The notes: generated from the letters alone by a model not told the origin. A stretch of 46,076 nt of DNA from an uncultured Anaerobiospirillum sp. (GCA_944389615.1 CALXNA010000027.1:1-46076), one strand, 5' to 3'. Positions 25,354-34,371 are shown, numbered from the stretch's first letter. Program-made: numbers and translations.

Positions 25354-26718
25354 ATGCCGCCCAAGCGTGCTCTGCTGCGGCAGGGTGAGGTTGTGACATT
25401 TGCGGAGAGTGGGCCTATGGCCACGAAATTTAGCGCAGCGAGCTGTTGTCGCCTTGAAGGCAAGCTCTTTACGGGCGTACGCCTTGAGCGCATCTTTGAG
25501 CGCAGCAGCGACTGCCAAAGCGATAGCAGTTACCATGTTCCAGCGGGGCAAAGTCTCAAAGAAGAGATTGCCCGCGCCTACCGTATCGCCAGCAGCGCCT
25601 ATTTCCAATTTAAGCGCGCCTACGAGCATCAAAGCTACAGCGCCGAGCTCAAACTCGAGGCCACGCGCCACTTCGCCCGCGCCCTTTTCACCGCGGCCTT
25701 AGGTTATAACCAGCCAAGAATAGTCGAAAGCATCGCCGTCGACGCAGGCTATGGGATCAACCACCATGTGGTGACCTTTCCGGTCACGCTGCTCTTAGAC
25801 CAAACAGAAGTCGCAGCGCCCAAGATGGCCCAGGCCACCAATATTACGCCGCTGAGCGGCAACGACGGCCAGCAGGTCAGCGCCCTCATTCCGCTCACCG
25901 TGGTCTATGCCGCGCCCGATAAGAACGGCCAGCGCAGCACCTTAGACAGCGTCTTGGACGCCTGCGCCATCACCGATAGCGCCTCGCCCAAGAAGCTGGG
26001 CAAACGATCGCCCTTTGCCCTGACCCAAGAGCTCCTCAACATGTCGGCCGACTACCTCTGGGGCTTAGCCTTCAATGGCTTTAGCCTGCGCCTGTTGCGC
26101 GACGTTCTGAGTTTTGCGCGGCCGAGCTTTGTCGAGTTTGACTTAGAGGCCATGTTTGAGGGCGACAACCAAGCTGAGTTTAGCCACCTCTACCTGCTGC
26201 TGCACAGCTCGCGCGCCCGCGTTGACCCCATCACCGGCCTCAACGTCTGGGAGCAGTGGCTCAAGCTCTGCGCCCAAGAGGGCATCCCGGCGCGCGAGCA
26301 ATTGAGCGCGAGCATGCAAGAGGCGATGGAGTGCTTAGGCACGGGCTTTCTGCGTGCCAAGGGCAAGGGCAACGACGCGCTGCGCGCCAAGATTGCCAGC
26401 CAAAAGCTCAGCACCTCAGATTACAACCACCAGCTGATGCGCCTGATGTACCGCTTCCTCTTCGTGTTCTGCCTTGAAGAGCGCGGCATCATCCACACCC
26501 GCTACACCGAGCAAACGCTCCAACAAGACATCACCGCGCTGCAAGCGCACGAGCTCAAGGCCAAGCTCAGCGCCCGCACCCACCTGCCCGACAACCAACC
26601 AGCCGACGACGTAAGCAACGACATCCTGTCCGCCGAGTGGGGCGCCCAGCAGCTGAGCTTAGAGCCGCTATATCAGAATAATAAGTTAACGGGGGGGGGT
26701 ACGCTTCCTCGGAATTAA
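25354..26718 (+). CDS. Phase-variable Eco57I/PglX-like DNA methyltransferase, N-terminal part (OFF frame)
   Basis: 454 residues from the ATG at 25354 (AGGGA upstream; TTG at 25327 or ATG at 25417 are alternatives). It contains the N-terminal domain of large Eco57I-type adenine methyltransferases: SLKEEIARAYRIASSAYFQF, DYLWGLAFNGFSLRLLRD, VEFDLEAMFEGD, a helix ending ALGTGFLRAK-like (CLGTGFLRA), and LMRLMYRFLFVFCLEERG. The frame leaves the family alignment at a run of nine Gs (26691-26699) and ends five codons later (TLPRN-stop). With ten Gs (or seven) it would continue into the methyltransferase part at 26700-29756, giving 1467 residues. No nuclease motif is clear in this half; a PD-(D/E)xK site may be hidden. 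Confidence 0.75.
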   Translation: MPPKRALLRQGEVVTFAESGPMATKFSAASCCRLEGKLFTGVRLERIFERSSDCQSDSSYHVPAGQSLKEEIARAYRIASSAYFQFKRAYEHQSYSAELKLEATRHFARALFTAALGYNQPRIVESIAVDAGYGINHHVVTFPVTLLLDQTEVAAPKMAQATNITPLSGNDGQQVSALIPLTVVYAAPDKNGQRSTLDSVLDACAITDSASPKKLGKRSPFALTQELLNMSADYLWGLAFNGFSLRLLRDVLSFARPSFVEFDLEAMFEGDNQAEFSHLYLLLHSSRARVDPITGLNVWEQWLKLCAQEGIPAREQLSASMQEAMECLGTGFLRAKGKGNDALRAKIASQKLSTSDYNHQLMRLMYRFLFVFCLEERGIIHTRYTEQTLQQDITALQAHELKAKLSARTHLPDNQPADDVSNDILSAEWGAQQLSLEPLYQNNKLTGGGTLPRN

Positions 26719-26723
26719 CTTAT
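26681..26723. repeat. G9 tract flanked by a 9-bp inverted repeat
   Basis: Nine Gs at 26691-26699 lie inside the methyltransferase gene. Perfect arms ATAAGTTAA (26681-26689) and TTAACTTAT (26715-26723) flank the tract with 25 bases between them. The translated insert would be KLTGGGYASSELTYK, low in family likeness. The tract length sets the frame: 9 is OFF, 10 or 7 is ON. Confidence 0.85.
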
Positions 26724-26732
26724 AAGCAGCGA

Positions 26733-29700
26733 GTGCAGCAACGCCATGCCTGTGCCATCCAGCTCTATGACGAGGGCTATTCCCTGCGGCGCTTGCGCGA
26801 GCGCTGCCTGCTCCAACGCCTCTACACCCAGCACCATGACATTTGGCTCAGCATCAAGGTGGTCTTTACGGCGCTCGCTGCAGGCGAAGAGCGCTTAGCC
26901 CTTCCGGCCTTAGGCGGCCTGTTCGATCCTGACCAATGCCCCGACCTCATGGCCGACGAAGTCAACCTCACCAACGAAGATGTGCTTAAAGCCCTCAAGC
27001 TGATGCGCTGGGCGACCTTGCAGGACGTCTTCACCCTCATCGACTACCGCAACATCGAGACCCAAGAGTTAGGCTCGCTTTATGAAGGCCTGCTCGAGCT
27101 GGTGCCCAGCATCACCTACCTCGATCCCTTGGATCGCTTCACCTTTAGCTTTGAGTTTGACCAAGGCAACGCCAACGAGCGCAAGAGCACTGGCTCCTAC
27201 TACACCCCCGACTCTTTGGTGAAGAGCCTCATCACCACGGCCTTAGACCCGGTCATCGAGCAAAAGCTCAAAGACAACCCAGAAGATCCAGAATCAGCCC
27301 TCTTGAGCCTCAAGGTCATCGACCCAGCCTGCGGCAGTGGCCACTTCCTGATGGCCGCGGCGCACCACATCACCGCGCGCATCATGGAGCAAAAGGCCTT
27401 TATCGCCGGGGCCGAAGAGGTCGCGTACCGCCAAACGATGCACGACGTCATTGCCCACTGCATCTACGGCGTCGACATCAACCCGATGGCCTTAGAGCTC
27501 ACGCGCATGGCCCTATGGCTTGAAGGCGCAGCCGAGAACTTGCCGCTGTCCTTTATCGACCACCACCTCAAGGTCGGCAACTCCCTGCTGGGCGTCATGA
27601 ACCTCGATGCCCTCAAGCACGGCATCTCCTCTGAGGCCTACAAGCCGCAGGTACCATTGAACACCGGGCTGACCTGTAGCGACAAGGCCGTCTGCGCCGC
27701 GCTTAAGAAGCGTAATAACGCCGAGCGCAAGATCTTTGCACAAAACCAGCTCGATACCGGCTTAAACAGCTTAGAGAACTTAGGGCAGGTCATGGCGCAC
27801 TTAGGCTACGTCAACCTCGACCAGCTCAGTGCTGACACGCTCCAAGCTGAGGCGCGCAAGGCCCAGCAAAACGAACAAAACCAACGCGCCAAAGCCCAAA
27901 CCCCGGAGTATCAGGCCTGCAACCTGCTCTTGGCCGCCTTCCTCAGCAAGAAAACTAACGATACAGCCGCCTTGGTGCCCACCACCAAGGACATCGACCT
28001 GCTGCTCACCGACCCGCAGAGCTTTGACTCAGCCAAGCTCCAGCACGCCCACAAGGTCTGTGCTGAAAACCAAGTGCTGCACTGGCCGTTTGAGTTTATG
28101 GAGGTCATGGCCCAAGGCGGCTTTGACTGCGTCATCGGCAACCCGCCATGGGAAAAGTTTAAGGTCGAGGACGTCAAGTGGTTTGCCCCGCGCCTGCCTC
28201 AGGTCGCGCAGGCCAAGACCGCCGCCATCCGCAAGAAGATGATCGAAGAGCTCGCCGCCCACGGCACGGAGCAAGAGCGTCAGATCTTGTCAGACTACCT
28301 GAGCGCGCAGTATCAGGCCGCGGCCTTTTCCACCATCAACCACTTAAGCGCTGACGAGGGTGGCCGCTTCCCGCTCACCGGCGTTGGCGACACCAACCTC
28401 TTTGCCTACTTTGCCGAGCTCGCACTCGCCCTCAAAGCCGCCTCTGGCGCCGTCGGCATCGTCGTCCCGGCAGGCATCCTGTTAGACGATGCCACCAAAG
28501 CTTTTGCCCAAGCGCTCTTTGCCCGTGGCCAAGTCAGCTCGGTCTACCACTTCAACAACACCGAAGGTCTGTTTCCGTCCGTGGCAGGCAACTATTCATT
28601 TATGCTGCTGACGATCCGCGATATGGGCACCAACGAGCAAGCCGACTGCGTCTTCTACGCCACCCGAGCTGAGCAACTTGAGGACAAAAAGCGGCACATC
28701 CACTTCGAGCCCGGCGACATCGCCCTCATCAACCCCAATACCCAGACCGCGCTCTTAGTGCGCTCGGAGTACGACCTCCAGCTCTGCCGTAAGCTGTATC
28801 GCACGGCCCCGGTGCTTGTCCGGGAAGGCGCTGCGACCTCAAACCCGTGGCAAGTCCAGAGCATGGCAATGTTCCACATGTCCAATGACAGCAACCTCTT
28901 CCACGAGCTGTCACAAAGCGAGGCGGCCACGGCGGCTGAGCACGGTTTGGCTCCGCTCTATGAGGGCAAACTCTTTTGGCAGTTTGACCACCGCTTTGCC
29001 AGCTTTGGCTATGATGCGCAGGGCAATCTTTCCGAGGCCGCAGCGGTAGACCTGAGCCCAAAGCAAAGCCGTACCTTCACAATCGTGCCGCGCTATTGGA
29101 TCGGAGCTGCGGACATTCAAAACCGCTGGCAGCAAAAGGGCTGGGACAAGCCGTGGACACTGGCTTGGCGCAAAATCGCCCGTTCCACCGACGAGCGCAC
29201 CCTGATTGTATCGGTGTTACCGGCCACGATTGGTGCCGGAGACTCGGTAACCATGCTGATGCCCGCGGTAGAAGACAAGCAAGCCGTCTGCTTACTGGCT
29301 CTCCTCAACAGTCTGGTCGTCGATTTTATCCTGCGCCTCAAGCAGGCAAGTGCAAACGTCAACGTCTTCTACCTCAAGCAGCTGCCCATCCTGCCGCCGG
29401 AGGCCTTTGCACCCGCGGATATCGACTTTATCGCGTCACGGGTGGCGCAGCTGACGCGCACGGCTGATGACATCAACGCCGTCTGGCTCACCGACTACCC
29501 GGCATACACTTTCCAAGAGTCCCGCAAGCGCCTGCAAATTCGCGCCGAGCTTGATGCCTACATCGCCAAGATGTATGGCCTGACACGTGAGGAGCTGCAG
29601 TACATCCTCGACCCGGCCACGGTGATGGGCCCGGAGCATCCGGCGGTGACCTTCCCAGGACTCAAGCGCAAGGAGACCGAACTCTACGGCGAATACCTGA

Positions 29701-29756
29701 CCGAGCGCCTCGTGCTCGCCGCCTACGACGCCCTCATCGCCGGTACGCTCAAGTAA
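26733..29756 (+). CDS. Eco57I/PglX-like DNA methyltransferase, catalytic part
   Basis: 1007 residues from a GTG at 26733; the frame is open back to the G-run at 26700, so this is the C-terminal two thirds of the gene starting at 25354. It opens inside the family's conserved block (HHDIWLSIKVVF, then ALPALGGLFDPDQCP, LGSLYEGLLELVPS). The class I methyltransferase core follows: SAM motif DPACGSGHF (Asp657 in the joined protein) and the catalytic NPPW (Asn930), as in N6-adenine methyltransferases. The C-terminal ~400 residues resemble the target-recognition region of type IIG or BREX PglX proteins. Self-methylating restriction, BREX-like or solitary regulatory methylation are all possible; no BREX or DISARM partners are beside it. 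The GTG has no clear ribosome binding site, so it is likely silent in this phase. Confidence 0.8.
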   Translation: MQQRHACAIQLYDEGYSLRRLRERCLLQRLYTQHHDIWLSIKVVFTALAAGEERLALPALGGLFDPDQCPDLMADEVNLTNEDVLKALKLMRWATLQDVFTLIDYRNIETQELGSLYEGLLELVPSITYLDPLDRFTFSFEFDQGNANERKSTGSYYTPDSLVKSLITTALDPVIEQKLKDNPEDPESALLSLKVIDPACGSGHFLMAAAHHITARIMEQKAFIAGAEEVAYRQTMHDVIAHCIYGVDINPMALELTRMALWLEGAAENLPLSFIDHHLKVGNSLLGVMNLDALKHGISSEAYKPQVPLNTGLTCSDKAVCAALKKRNNAERKIFAQNQLDTGLNSLENLGQVMAHLGYVNLDQLSADTLQAEARKAQQNEQNQRAKAQTPEYQACNLLLAAFLSKKTNDTAALVPTTKDIDLLLTDPQSFDSAKLQHAHKVCAENQVLHWPFEFMEVMAQGGFDCVIGNPPWEKFKVEDVKWFAPRLPQVAQAKTAAIRKKMIEELAAHGTEQERQILSDYLSAQYQAAAFSTINHLSADEGGRFPLTGVGDTNLFAYFAELALALKAASGAVGIVVPAGILLDDATKAFAQALFARGQVSSVYHFNNTEGLFPSVAGNYSFMLLTIRDMGTNEQADCVFYATRAEQLEDKKRHIHFEPGDIALINPNTQTALLVRSEYDLQLCRKLYRTAPVLVREGAATSNPWQVQSMAMFHMSNDSNLFHELSQSEAATAAEHGLAPLYEGKLFWQFDHRFASFGYDAQGNLSEAAAVDLSPKQSRTFTIVPRYWIGAADIQNRWQQKGWDKPWTLAWRKIARSTDERTLIVSVLPATIGAGDSVTMLMPAVEDKQAVCLLALLNSLVVDFILRLKQASANVNVFYLKQLPILPPEAFAPADIDFIASRVAQLTRTADDINAVWLTDYPAYTFQESRKRLQIRAELDAYIAKMYGLTREELQYILDPATVMGPEHPAVTFPGLKRKETELYGEYLTERLVLAAYDALIAGTLK

Positions 29757-29824
29757 CGGCCCTTGGGCCTACCGGCCGACGCAGGCCCGTCGCGAGCCTG
29801 CGGCAGGCCTGCTTGAGCGCTGTT

Positions 29825-29911
29825 TTGTGAGCTCAGGCGGGCACAGGTAGCTGTCGCCGGTAGCCCTTGTTGCGCTAGAATGGGACTGGCCTGAGGGCCA
29901 GCAGGCACGGG
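29825..29911. repeat. Left imperfect direct repeat flanking the DarT-like module
   Basis: It starts TTGTGAGCTCAGGCGGGC and has, in order, CCCTTGTT, AGAATGGG and GGCACGGG. The same blocks in the same order occur at 32353-32447, after the DUF6939 gene. CTAGAAT may be a -10 for the DarT-like gene. Confidence 0.55.
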
Positions 29912-29963
29912 CGCCGGTAATGCTCCGCGGCGCACAAGTTATATCATATCCTAAGGTAGATCT

Positions 29964-31544
29964 ATGCTAACTTTCGTCATCATATTTGTGGTATTGATTG
30001 TTATAGATCTGTTTTTGCCAAGGTCAAGCTCAACATCAAAATACGATAATTACGATATAGAACCAAGGCGACCGAGCACCACAACACAGAAGTCTACTAA
30101 AGATACTACAAGCACCACCAAGACCCCGCCTACGCAAGGCAAGCGCCCGCGGGCCCCAGCACCTCCTACCACCGGCACTACCTCCAAGCCGCACCACTCC
30201 AGCACCAAAGACGCATCACAAGCAGGTTCAGCTGCGCGCACGCCGCCTGCCCGCACCAAACTTTCAGAAACGCCCAAGGCCAAAGCGCAACAGGAGCCAG
30301 CGCTCGAACAGCGAGTCGCACAGTATGCGGCAATCATGGCCAAGTACAGGCAACAAAGGCAGACCAAGTATGAAACCAAGGCGCAGCCAAAGATCGTAGA
30401 GTCAGTGCGCGCCAAGATCCCTGAGGTGGCGAAGACCGCGCCCAAGCTGCCAAAGGCATCTTCGCAGGCCCAGCTGAAATGGCCACCAAAGAAGGATGAT
30501 ACTGCGCGCGCAGAGGCTCGCACCAAAGCACAGGGTGCGCAACCTGCCATCACCAAGCTCCCTGAGGTGCCCAAGGCAGAGACCAAGGCGCAAGATCCGC
30601 GGACGGCGCGGGCGGCGCGGCAGCAGCCCACACAGTCTGCGGCACCGACTGAGAGCACAAGCCCGCGCGCTAATGAGCAATATGACGAATATTACGAGAT
30701 CTACGAGCAGAGCTTTGATAATCTTGCGGAAGTCTTCAACGAGTTTCGTGACGACGAGCGGCGTGACGACGAACCGCGCTCAGAGATATCAGCAATACCA
30801 GAGCCCATCATCGCCTTAGATGAAGAGCAACAAGCACACTACCGGGCCCTTGCCCAAAATGTCATCACTGAGCTGAACTCATATCGGCTGCGCCCCAGCT
30901 TCCTCAAGCCCAATTGGCCCGACTATCTCGCTGTCCTCGCCCAACACAACATCACCAAGCTCTACCACTTCACAGCAGGTGAAAACATCGTACCCATCAA
31001 GAACGCAGGCGGGCTGCTCTCATGGCATGCCTCAAGCCAACGCAGCGATATCACTGTACCAGTTTACGGAGGTGACCAAGTATCCCGCAAACTTGACTGC
31101 CGCTATGGCAACCACGATTATGTCCATCTCAGCTTCTGTGATGACCACCCGATGGCTTACAAGCTCACTTTAGCCGGTAAACAGGTGGTCGTGCTCGAGA
31201 TCAACCCTATCGTGGCGGTGCTCGCAGACACCCTATTCTCTGATCGCAACGCCGCAGACGCCTCCCATCACCAAGGCGGCCAATTGGCCGACCTGATGCG
31301 CGTTAACTTTGAGGCCACCCAGCAGCATTACGTATCACGCTCAGACCAAAGCTTTAAGCCGCATCAAGCTGAGGTGATGGTCAAAACCTTCGTGCCCGCA
31401 TGCTATATTTATAACCTCGAGCGTGAATACCAGCAGGCCGCGACCGCAGCTCCTAACCCCAGCGCGTACGAGCCGTATGCGGTGCCCGGCTTCCACGCTT
31501 GGCCCCAGTCCTACGCCGAGAGCACGCAGGCATATCGCAGCTAA
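29964..31544 (+). CDS. Membrane-anchored DarT-like (DUF4433) ADP-ribosyltransferase
   Basis: The protein has 526 residues. A hydrophobic N-terminal helix (about 2-19, LTFVIIFVVLIVIDLFL) is followed by ~250 low-complexity residues rich in Pro, Ala, Thr and Lys with APKxPEVPK-like repeats, an acidic Tyr-rich piece, then a C-terminal domain from about 290 that matches DarT (DUF4433): KLYHFT at 333-337, GGLLSW, HDYVHLSFCDDHPM, VVVLEINP, FSDRNAADAS, and HQAEVMV with Glu470, the expected catalytic glutamate. DarT enzymes ADP-ribosylate DNA and act as toxins in toxin-antitoxin and anti-phage systems. An anchor plus long linker is not the usual DarT layout. The next gene (30 bases on) is the likely antitoxin. 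No DarG macrodomain is present. Confidence 0.75.
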   Translation: MLTFVIIFVVLIVIDLFLPRSSSTSKYDNYDIEPRRPSTTTQKSTKDTTSTTKTPPTQGKRPRAPAPPTTGTTSKPHHSSTKDASQAGSAARTPPARTKLSETPKAKAQQEPALEQRVAQYAAIMAKYRQQRQTKYETKAQPKIVESVRAKIPEVAKTAPKLPKASSQAQLKWPPKKDDTARAEARTKAQGAQPAITKLPEVPKAETKAQDPRTARAARQQPTQSAAPTESTSPRANEQYDEYYEIYEQSFDNLAEVFNEFRDDERRDDEPRSEISAIPEPIIALDEEQQAHYRALAQNVITELNSYRLRPSFLKPNWPDYLAVLAQHNITKLYHFTAGENIVPIKNAGGLLSWHASSQRSDITVPVYGGDQVSRKLDCRYGNHDYVHLSFCDDHPMAYKLTLAGKQVVVLEINPIVAVLADTLFSDRNAADASHHQGGQLADLMRVNFEATQQHYVSRSDQSFKPHQAEVMVKTFVPACYIYNLEREYQQAATAAPNPSAYEPYAVPGFHAWPQSYAESTQAYRS

Positions 31545-31574
31545 GGGCTGCGCCTTTCATTGGAGGTCACCACC

Positions 31575-32345
31575 ATGGAGCATCAGATTTTCATAGCTAA
31601 TCGCAGGCGCCTGCCTAAAACCTTAAGCGCGGAGTTTGGTGATATCCCGAGATTTGATGTTACCTTCGTCGGGCACGATCCGCTGTTCTCAACGCTCAGC
31701 CCGATGTACCCGCACGGGGATCTGCCGGTGCCCTATACCGAACGCACGCTCACGGCCAACAGCTTAGAGGCGATCTGGCAAGGGCTGAAGGTCTTCGAGC
31801 ACGAAGGGGCGCAGCTTGATCCAGTAGCCCTAAGCAAATCTGGGGACAAGAACATTAAGCGCCCGCCCAACGAGCGCCGTGGCAAGATCTTGGGCCACCA
31901 ACGCGGCCTGCACCCAGAGCGTCCGCTCCTCTCCCTCATTGAGGCCCGCGCCTTCATCTACGCACCGCTTTACTTGTGGCAGCTCAAGCACCATTGCACC
32001 GAAGCGATCGCAGCGCTGCATCAGGCACTGCAGCAGAGTGATATTCTGCTCTTAGAGGCTGGCACGCCCAGCAATGTCCGCGACATCTTCACCCCGATGC
32101 CGCACTCGGAGCTTTTGCGCCTGTACCTCCAAGACCAGTACCCTAAGTGCGGCGAGAACCATCCGTGGGAACCCTACACTAAAGCAGAGCATGAGGCAGA
32201 CATCGAGCGGCGCAAGCAAGAGAGCAAGGCCCGCCTTGCCGCACAAAAGGCCCAGCGCAAGCAGCACGGGGTCGCGGCGCACGACGCGGGCGCAGGCCGC
32301 GGAACGCAGCCGCAGCAAGGGTCACTGCTGAGCAACATGGATTAG
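31575..32345 (+). CDS. DUF6939 (NADAR-like) protein, probable antitoxin of the DarT-like toxin
   Basis: The protein has 256 residues from the ATG at 31575 behind GGAGGT; a TTG at 31560 is rejected. It matches the DUF6939 pattern: FSTLSPMYPHGDLPVP, ANSLEAIWQGLKVFE, RRGKILGHQRG, LLSLIEARAFIYAPLYLWQL. The SMYPHG-like and AIWQGLKVFE blocks recall NADAR proteins, which reverse guanine ADP-ribosylation and serve as antitoxins to some DarT enzymes; that link is an inference from motif likeness and position. The C-terminal ~50 residues are a basic Lys/Arg/Gln/Ala-rich tail. It sits 30 bases after the toxin gene and is surely co-transcribed. Confidence 0.65.
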   Translation: MEHQIFIANRRRLPKTLSAEFGDIPRFDVTFVGHDPLFSTLSPMYPHGDLPVPYTERTLTANSLEAIWQGLKVFEHEGAQLDPVALSKSGDKNIKRPPNERRGKILGHQRGLHPERPLLSLIEARAFIYAPLYLWQLKHHCTEAIAALHQALQQSDILLLEAGTPSNVRDIFTPMPHSELLRLYLQDQYPKCGENHPWEPYTKAEHEADIERRKQESKARLAAQKAQRKQHGVAAHDAGAGRGTQPQQGSLLSNMD

Positions 32346-32352
32346 CGCATTA

Positions 32353-32447
32353 TTGTGAGCTGAGGCGGGCTGGGCTTGCTTTTGCACTTGTCAAAAGCGT
32401 CCCTTGTTAGGCAGAATGGGGGCCTAACCTCATGCTGTCGGCACGGG
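32353..32447. repeat. Right imperfect direct repeat flanking the DarT-like module; possible hemH promoter
   Basis: It starts TTGTGAGCTGAGGCGGGC (one mismatch to the left copy) and shares CCCTTGTT, AGAATGGG and GGCACGGG in order. It contains TTGTCA (32388-32393) and CAGAAT (32412-32417) at 18-base spacing, a possible promoter for hemH. Confidence 0.5.
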
Positions 32448-32484
32448 TTGGGTCTGTTCTTACTGCTTGATGGGAGGCGCTGCG

Positions 32485-33519
32485 ATGCTCAATGCCGTGA
32501 TTTTGTACTCAGTGGGCTCACCTCAGACCTTGACGACCGCCTGCCTTAAGGACTTCCTACAGCGCTTTCTCTCCGACAAGCTGGTGGTCAAGATGCCCCG
32601 CTTTCTGTGGCAGCCCATCCTGCACTCCTTTATCTTGCCGACGCGCCCGGAGCGCCTCAAGGAGCGCTATGGCGCCATCTTCGATCACGACGTCAATCCC
32701 TACCTTGCCACCTCCGAGCGTCTTGCGAGCGCGCTGCAAGAGTACCTTAACAAGCCCAGCGCCGAGCCCAACTACGTGGTGAAGTTAAGCTACGCCTACT
32801 GCGAGCCCTATCTTGAGCCCACGCTCCATGAGTTGGTGGCGCAAGGCTGCGCTAATATCACCTTGGTGCCGCTATTTCCACAGTACTCGGACACCACCTC
32901 CAAGCGCCCGCGCCTGATCTTCGAGCAGTTTGCCAAGGAGCATCCGCAGGTTACCTGCTCGCTCGTGCGCAGCTACTCAGGTGAGGAGTGCTATCTTGAG
33001 GCCCTCGCCAATCAAGCTCGCAGCTACCTCTACGGCACCGGCGCCATGATGGATGAGCCCAAAGTAGGTGAGCTTGAGCCCAACCTGCCACCACCTGAGC
33101 GCACCCATTTGCTCCTTGCCTTTCACTCGCTGCCTAAGAGCTATATCCGCTTAGGCGACTCGTATTTGAGCGAAGTGGCCGCCACCGTGTCAGGCCTCAA
33201 GGAGCGCCTGCAGCTGACTGACGCCAACTTCTCCCTTGCCTATACCGGGCGCTTTGGGCCGATGGCATGGCTCAAGCCTGACCTTGAAGACGAGGTCACG
33301 CGTCTGCTCGATCAAGGAGTGCAGCATTTGATGGTGATGGCCCCGAGCTTCTCGGTCGATTGCCTTGAGACGCTCTATGACATCAACATCAAGCTCAAGG
33401 AGCGCTTTATTCACCAAGGTGGTGACCGCTTCACCTACATTCCGTGCCTCAACGACTCGCAGCTGCACATCAATGCCCTGACTGAACTGGTGCTGGAAGC
33501 GCCGCCGCTTAACGCCTAA
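32485..33519 (+). CDS. hemH: Ferrochelatase
   Basis: The protein has 344 residues from the ATG at 32485 behind GGAGG; the upstream TTG is rejected. Inserts Fe2+ into protoporphyrin IX (or coproporphyrin III) as the last step of heme synthesis. It has the conserved AFHSLPKSYI with the metal-binding His214, and the APSFSVDCLETLYDI helix with Glu295, as in FHSLP and CLETL motifs of HemH. PLFPQYSDTTS is also typical. The ORF is full length compared with the bacterial family. No other heme gene is next to it, so it stands alone, followed 131 bases later by a lysE-type gene. Confidence 0.9.
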   Translation: MLNAVILYSVGSPQTLTTACLKDFLQRFLSDKLVVKMPRFLWQPILHSFILPTRPERLKERYGAIFDHDVNPYLATSERLASALQEYLNKPSAEPNYVVKLSYAYCEPYLEPTLHELVAQGCANITLVPLFPQYSDTTSKRPRLIFEQFAKEHPQVTCSLVRSYSGEECYLEALANQARSYLYGTGAMMDEPKVGELEPNLPPPERTHLLLAFHSLPKSYIRLGDSYLSEVAATVSGLKERLQLTDANFSLAYTGRFGPMAWLKPDLEDEVTRLLDQGVQHLMVMAPSFSVDCLETLYDINIKLKERFIHQGGDRFTYIPCLNDSQLHINALTELVLEAPPLNA

Positions 33520-33650
33520 GGCACACCACGTACTCTGCGTCATACTGCACTACCGTGGAGCGGCGTGCTTGCCGTTTGGGCAAGCGCACCACGAAGTGGC
33601 CCCCTGTGCTAAGCTTTTCAGCTTGCATTCTGAGGTACAGAGGTGCTGCT

Positions 33651-34313
33651 ATGTCGTGGAGCGTATTGGGCTCGTTTGCGCTGAGCTCACTGATTTTGGC
33701 CTTGGCCCCGGGCCCTGATAACATCTTCGTCCTGACCCAAAGTGCCCTCTATGGGGTCAAGAAGGGGCTGTGGGTGATCGTCGGGCTGTGCCTTGGCATC
33801 TTGGTGCAGACTCTGTGCGTGATCATCGGTGTCACCGCCTTCATCAGCGCTGTGCCGGTCTTGCTCTCGCTCATCAAGTTTGCTGGTGCCGCCTACCTGC
33901 TCTACCTTGCCTTGATGGCGATCAAGCACGCGCGCGCCGTCGCTACCATCAATTTGGAGGCCGCAGGCCTCAAGCCCGAGCAGCTCACCGCGGCGCGCCT
34001 GCTGCGCCGCGGGCTCATCATGAACATCACCAACCCCAAGGTACAGCTCTTCTTCTTGTCCTTTTTCCCGCAGTTTTTACCCCACGACATCTCCGGCTGG
34101 CCCCTCATGGGCTATATGGCCTTGCTCGGCGCCATCTTTGCCCTCGCCACGGTCTTAGTCTTCTGCGCCATCGCGGTCTTCTCGGGCAGCTTAAAGGTCA
34201 AGTTTGAGAGCCCGCGTTTCAACCTGTGCCTCAACTACGGCGCCGCCCTCATCTTCATTGGCCTTGCACTCTACACCGTGCACAGCGCGCTAAAGGATAC
34301 CGGCCTGCTCTAA
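33651..34313 (+). CDS. LysE/RhtB-family amino acid exporter
   Basis: The protein has 220 residues from the ATG at 33651 with AGAGGT upstream; a GTG at 33555 would add 32 charged residues. Inner-membrane exporter of the LysE superfamily with about six membrane segments. The signature ILALAPGPDNIFVLTQSALYG in the first helix region marks it, followed by GVKKGLWVIVGLCLG and NPKVQLFFLSFFPQF. The family exports amino acids such as threonine, homoserine or lysine; the substrate cannot be told from the sequence. It is between hemH and a DMT transporter on the same strand. Confidence 0.85.
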   Translation: MSWSVLGSFALSSLILALAPGPDNIFVLTQSALYGVKKGLWVIVGLCLGILVQTLCVIIGVTAFISAVPVLLSLIKFAGAAYLLYLALMAIKHARAVATINLEAAGLKPEQLTAARLLRRGLIMNITNPKVQLFFLSFFPQFLPHDISGWPLMGYMALLGAIFALATVLVFCAIAVFSGSLKVKFESPRFNLCLNYGAALIFIGLALYTVHSALKDTGLL

Positions 34314-34371
34314 GGCCTCTTCGCTCTGATAAAGGTCTCTTCACTCACTGTTACTTGGTAGGTTTCTTGGC

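Noticed and set aside
25354..29756. A BREX or DISARM operon around the PglX-like gene.
   Set aside because: No brxL, pglZ, brxC, helicase or phospholipase-like gene lies nearby; the flanks are sstT and a DarT-like pair.
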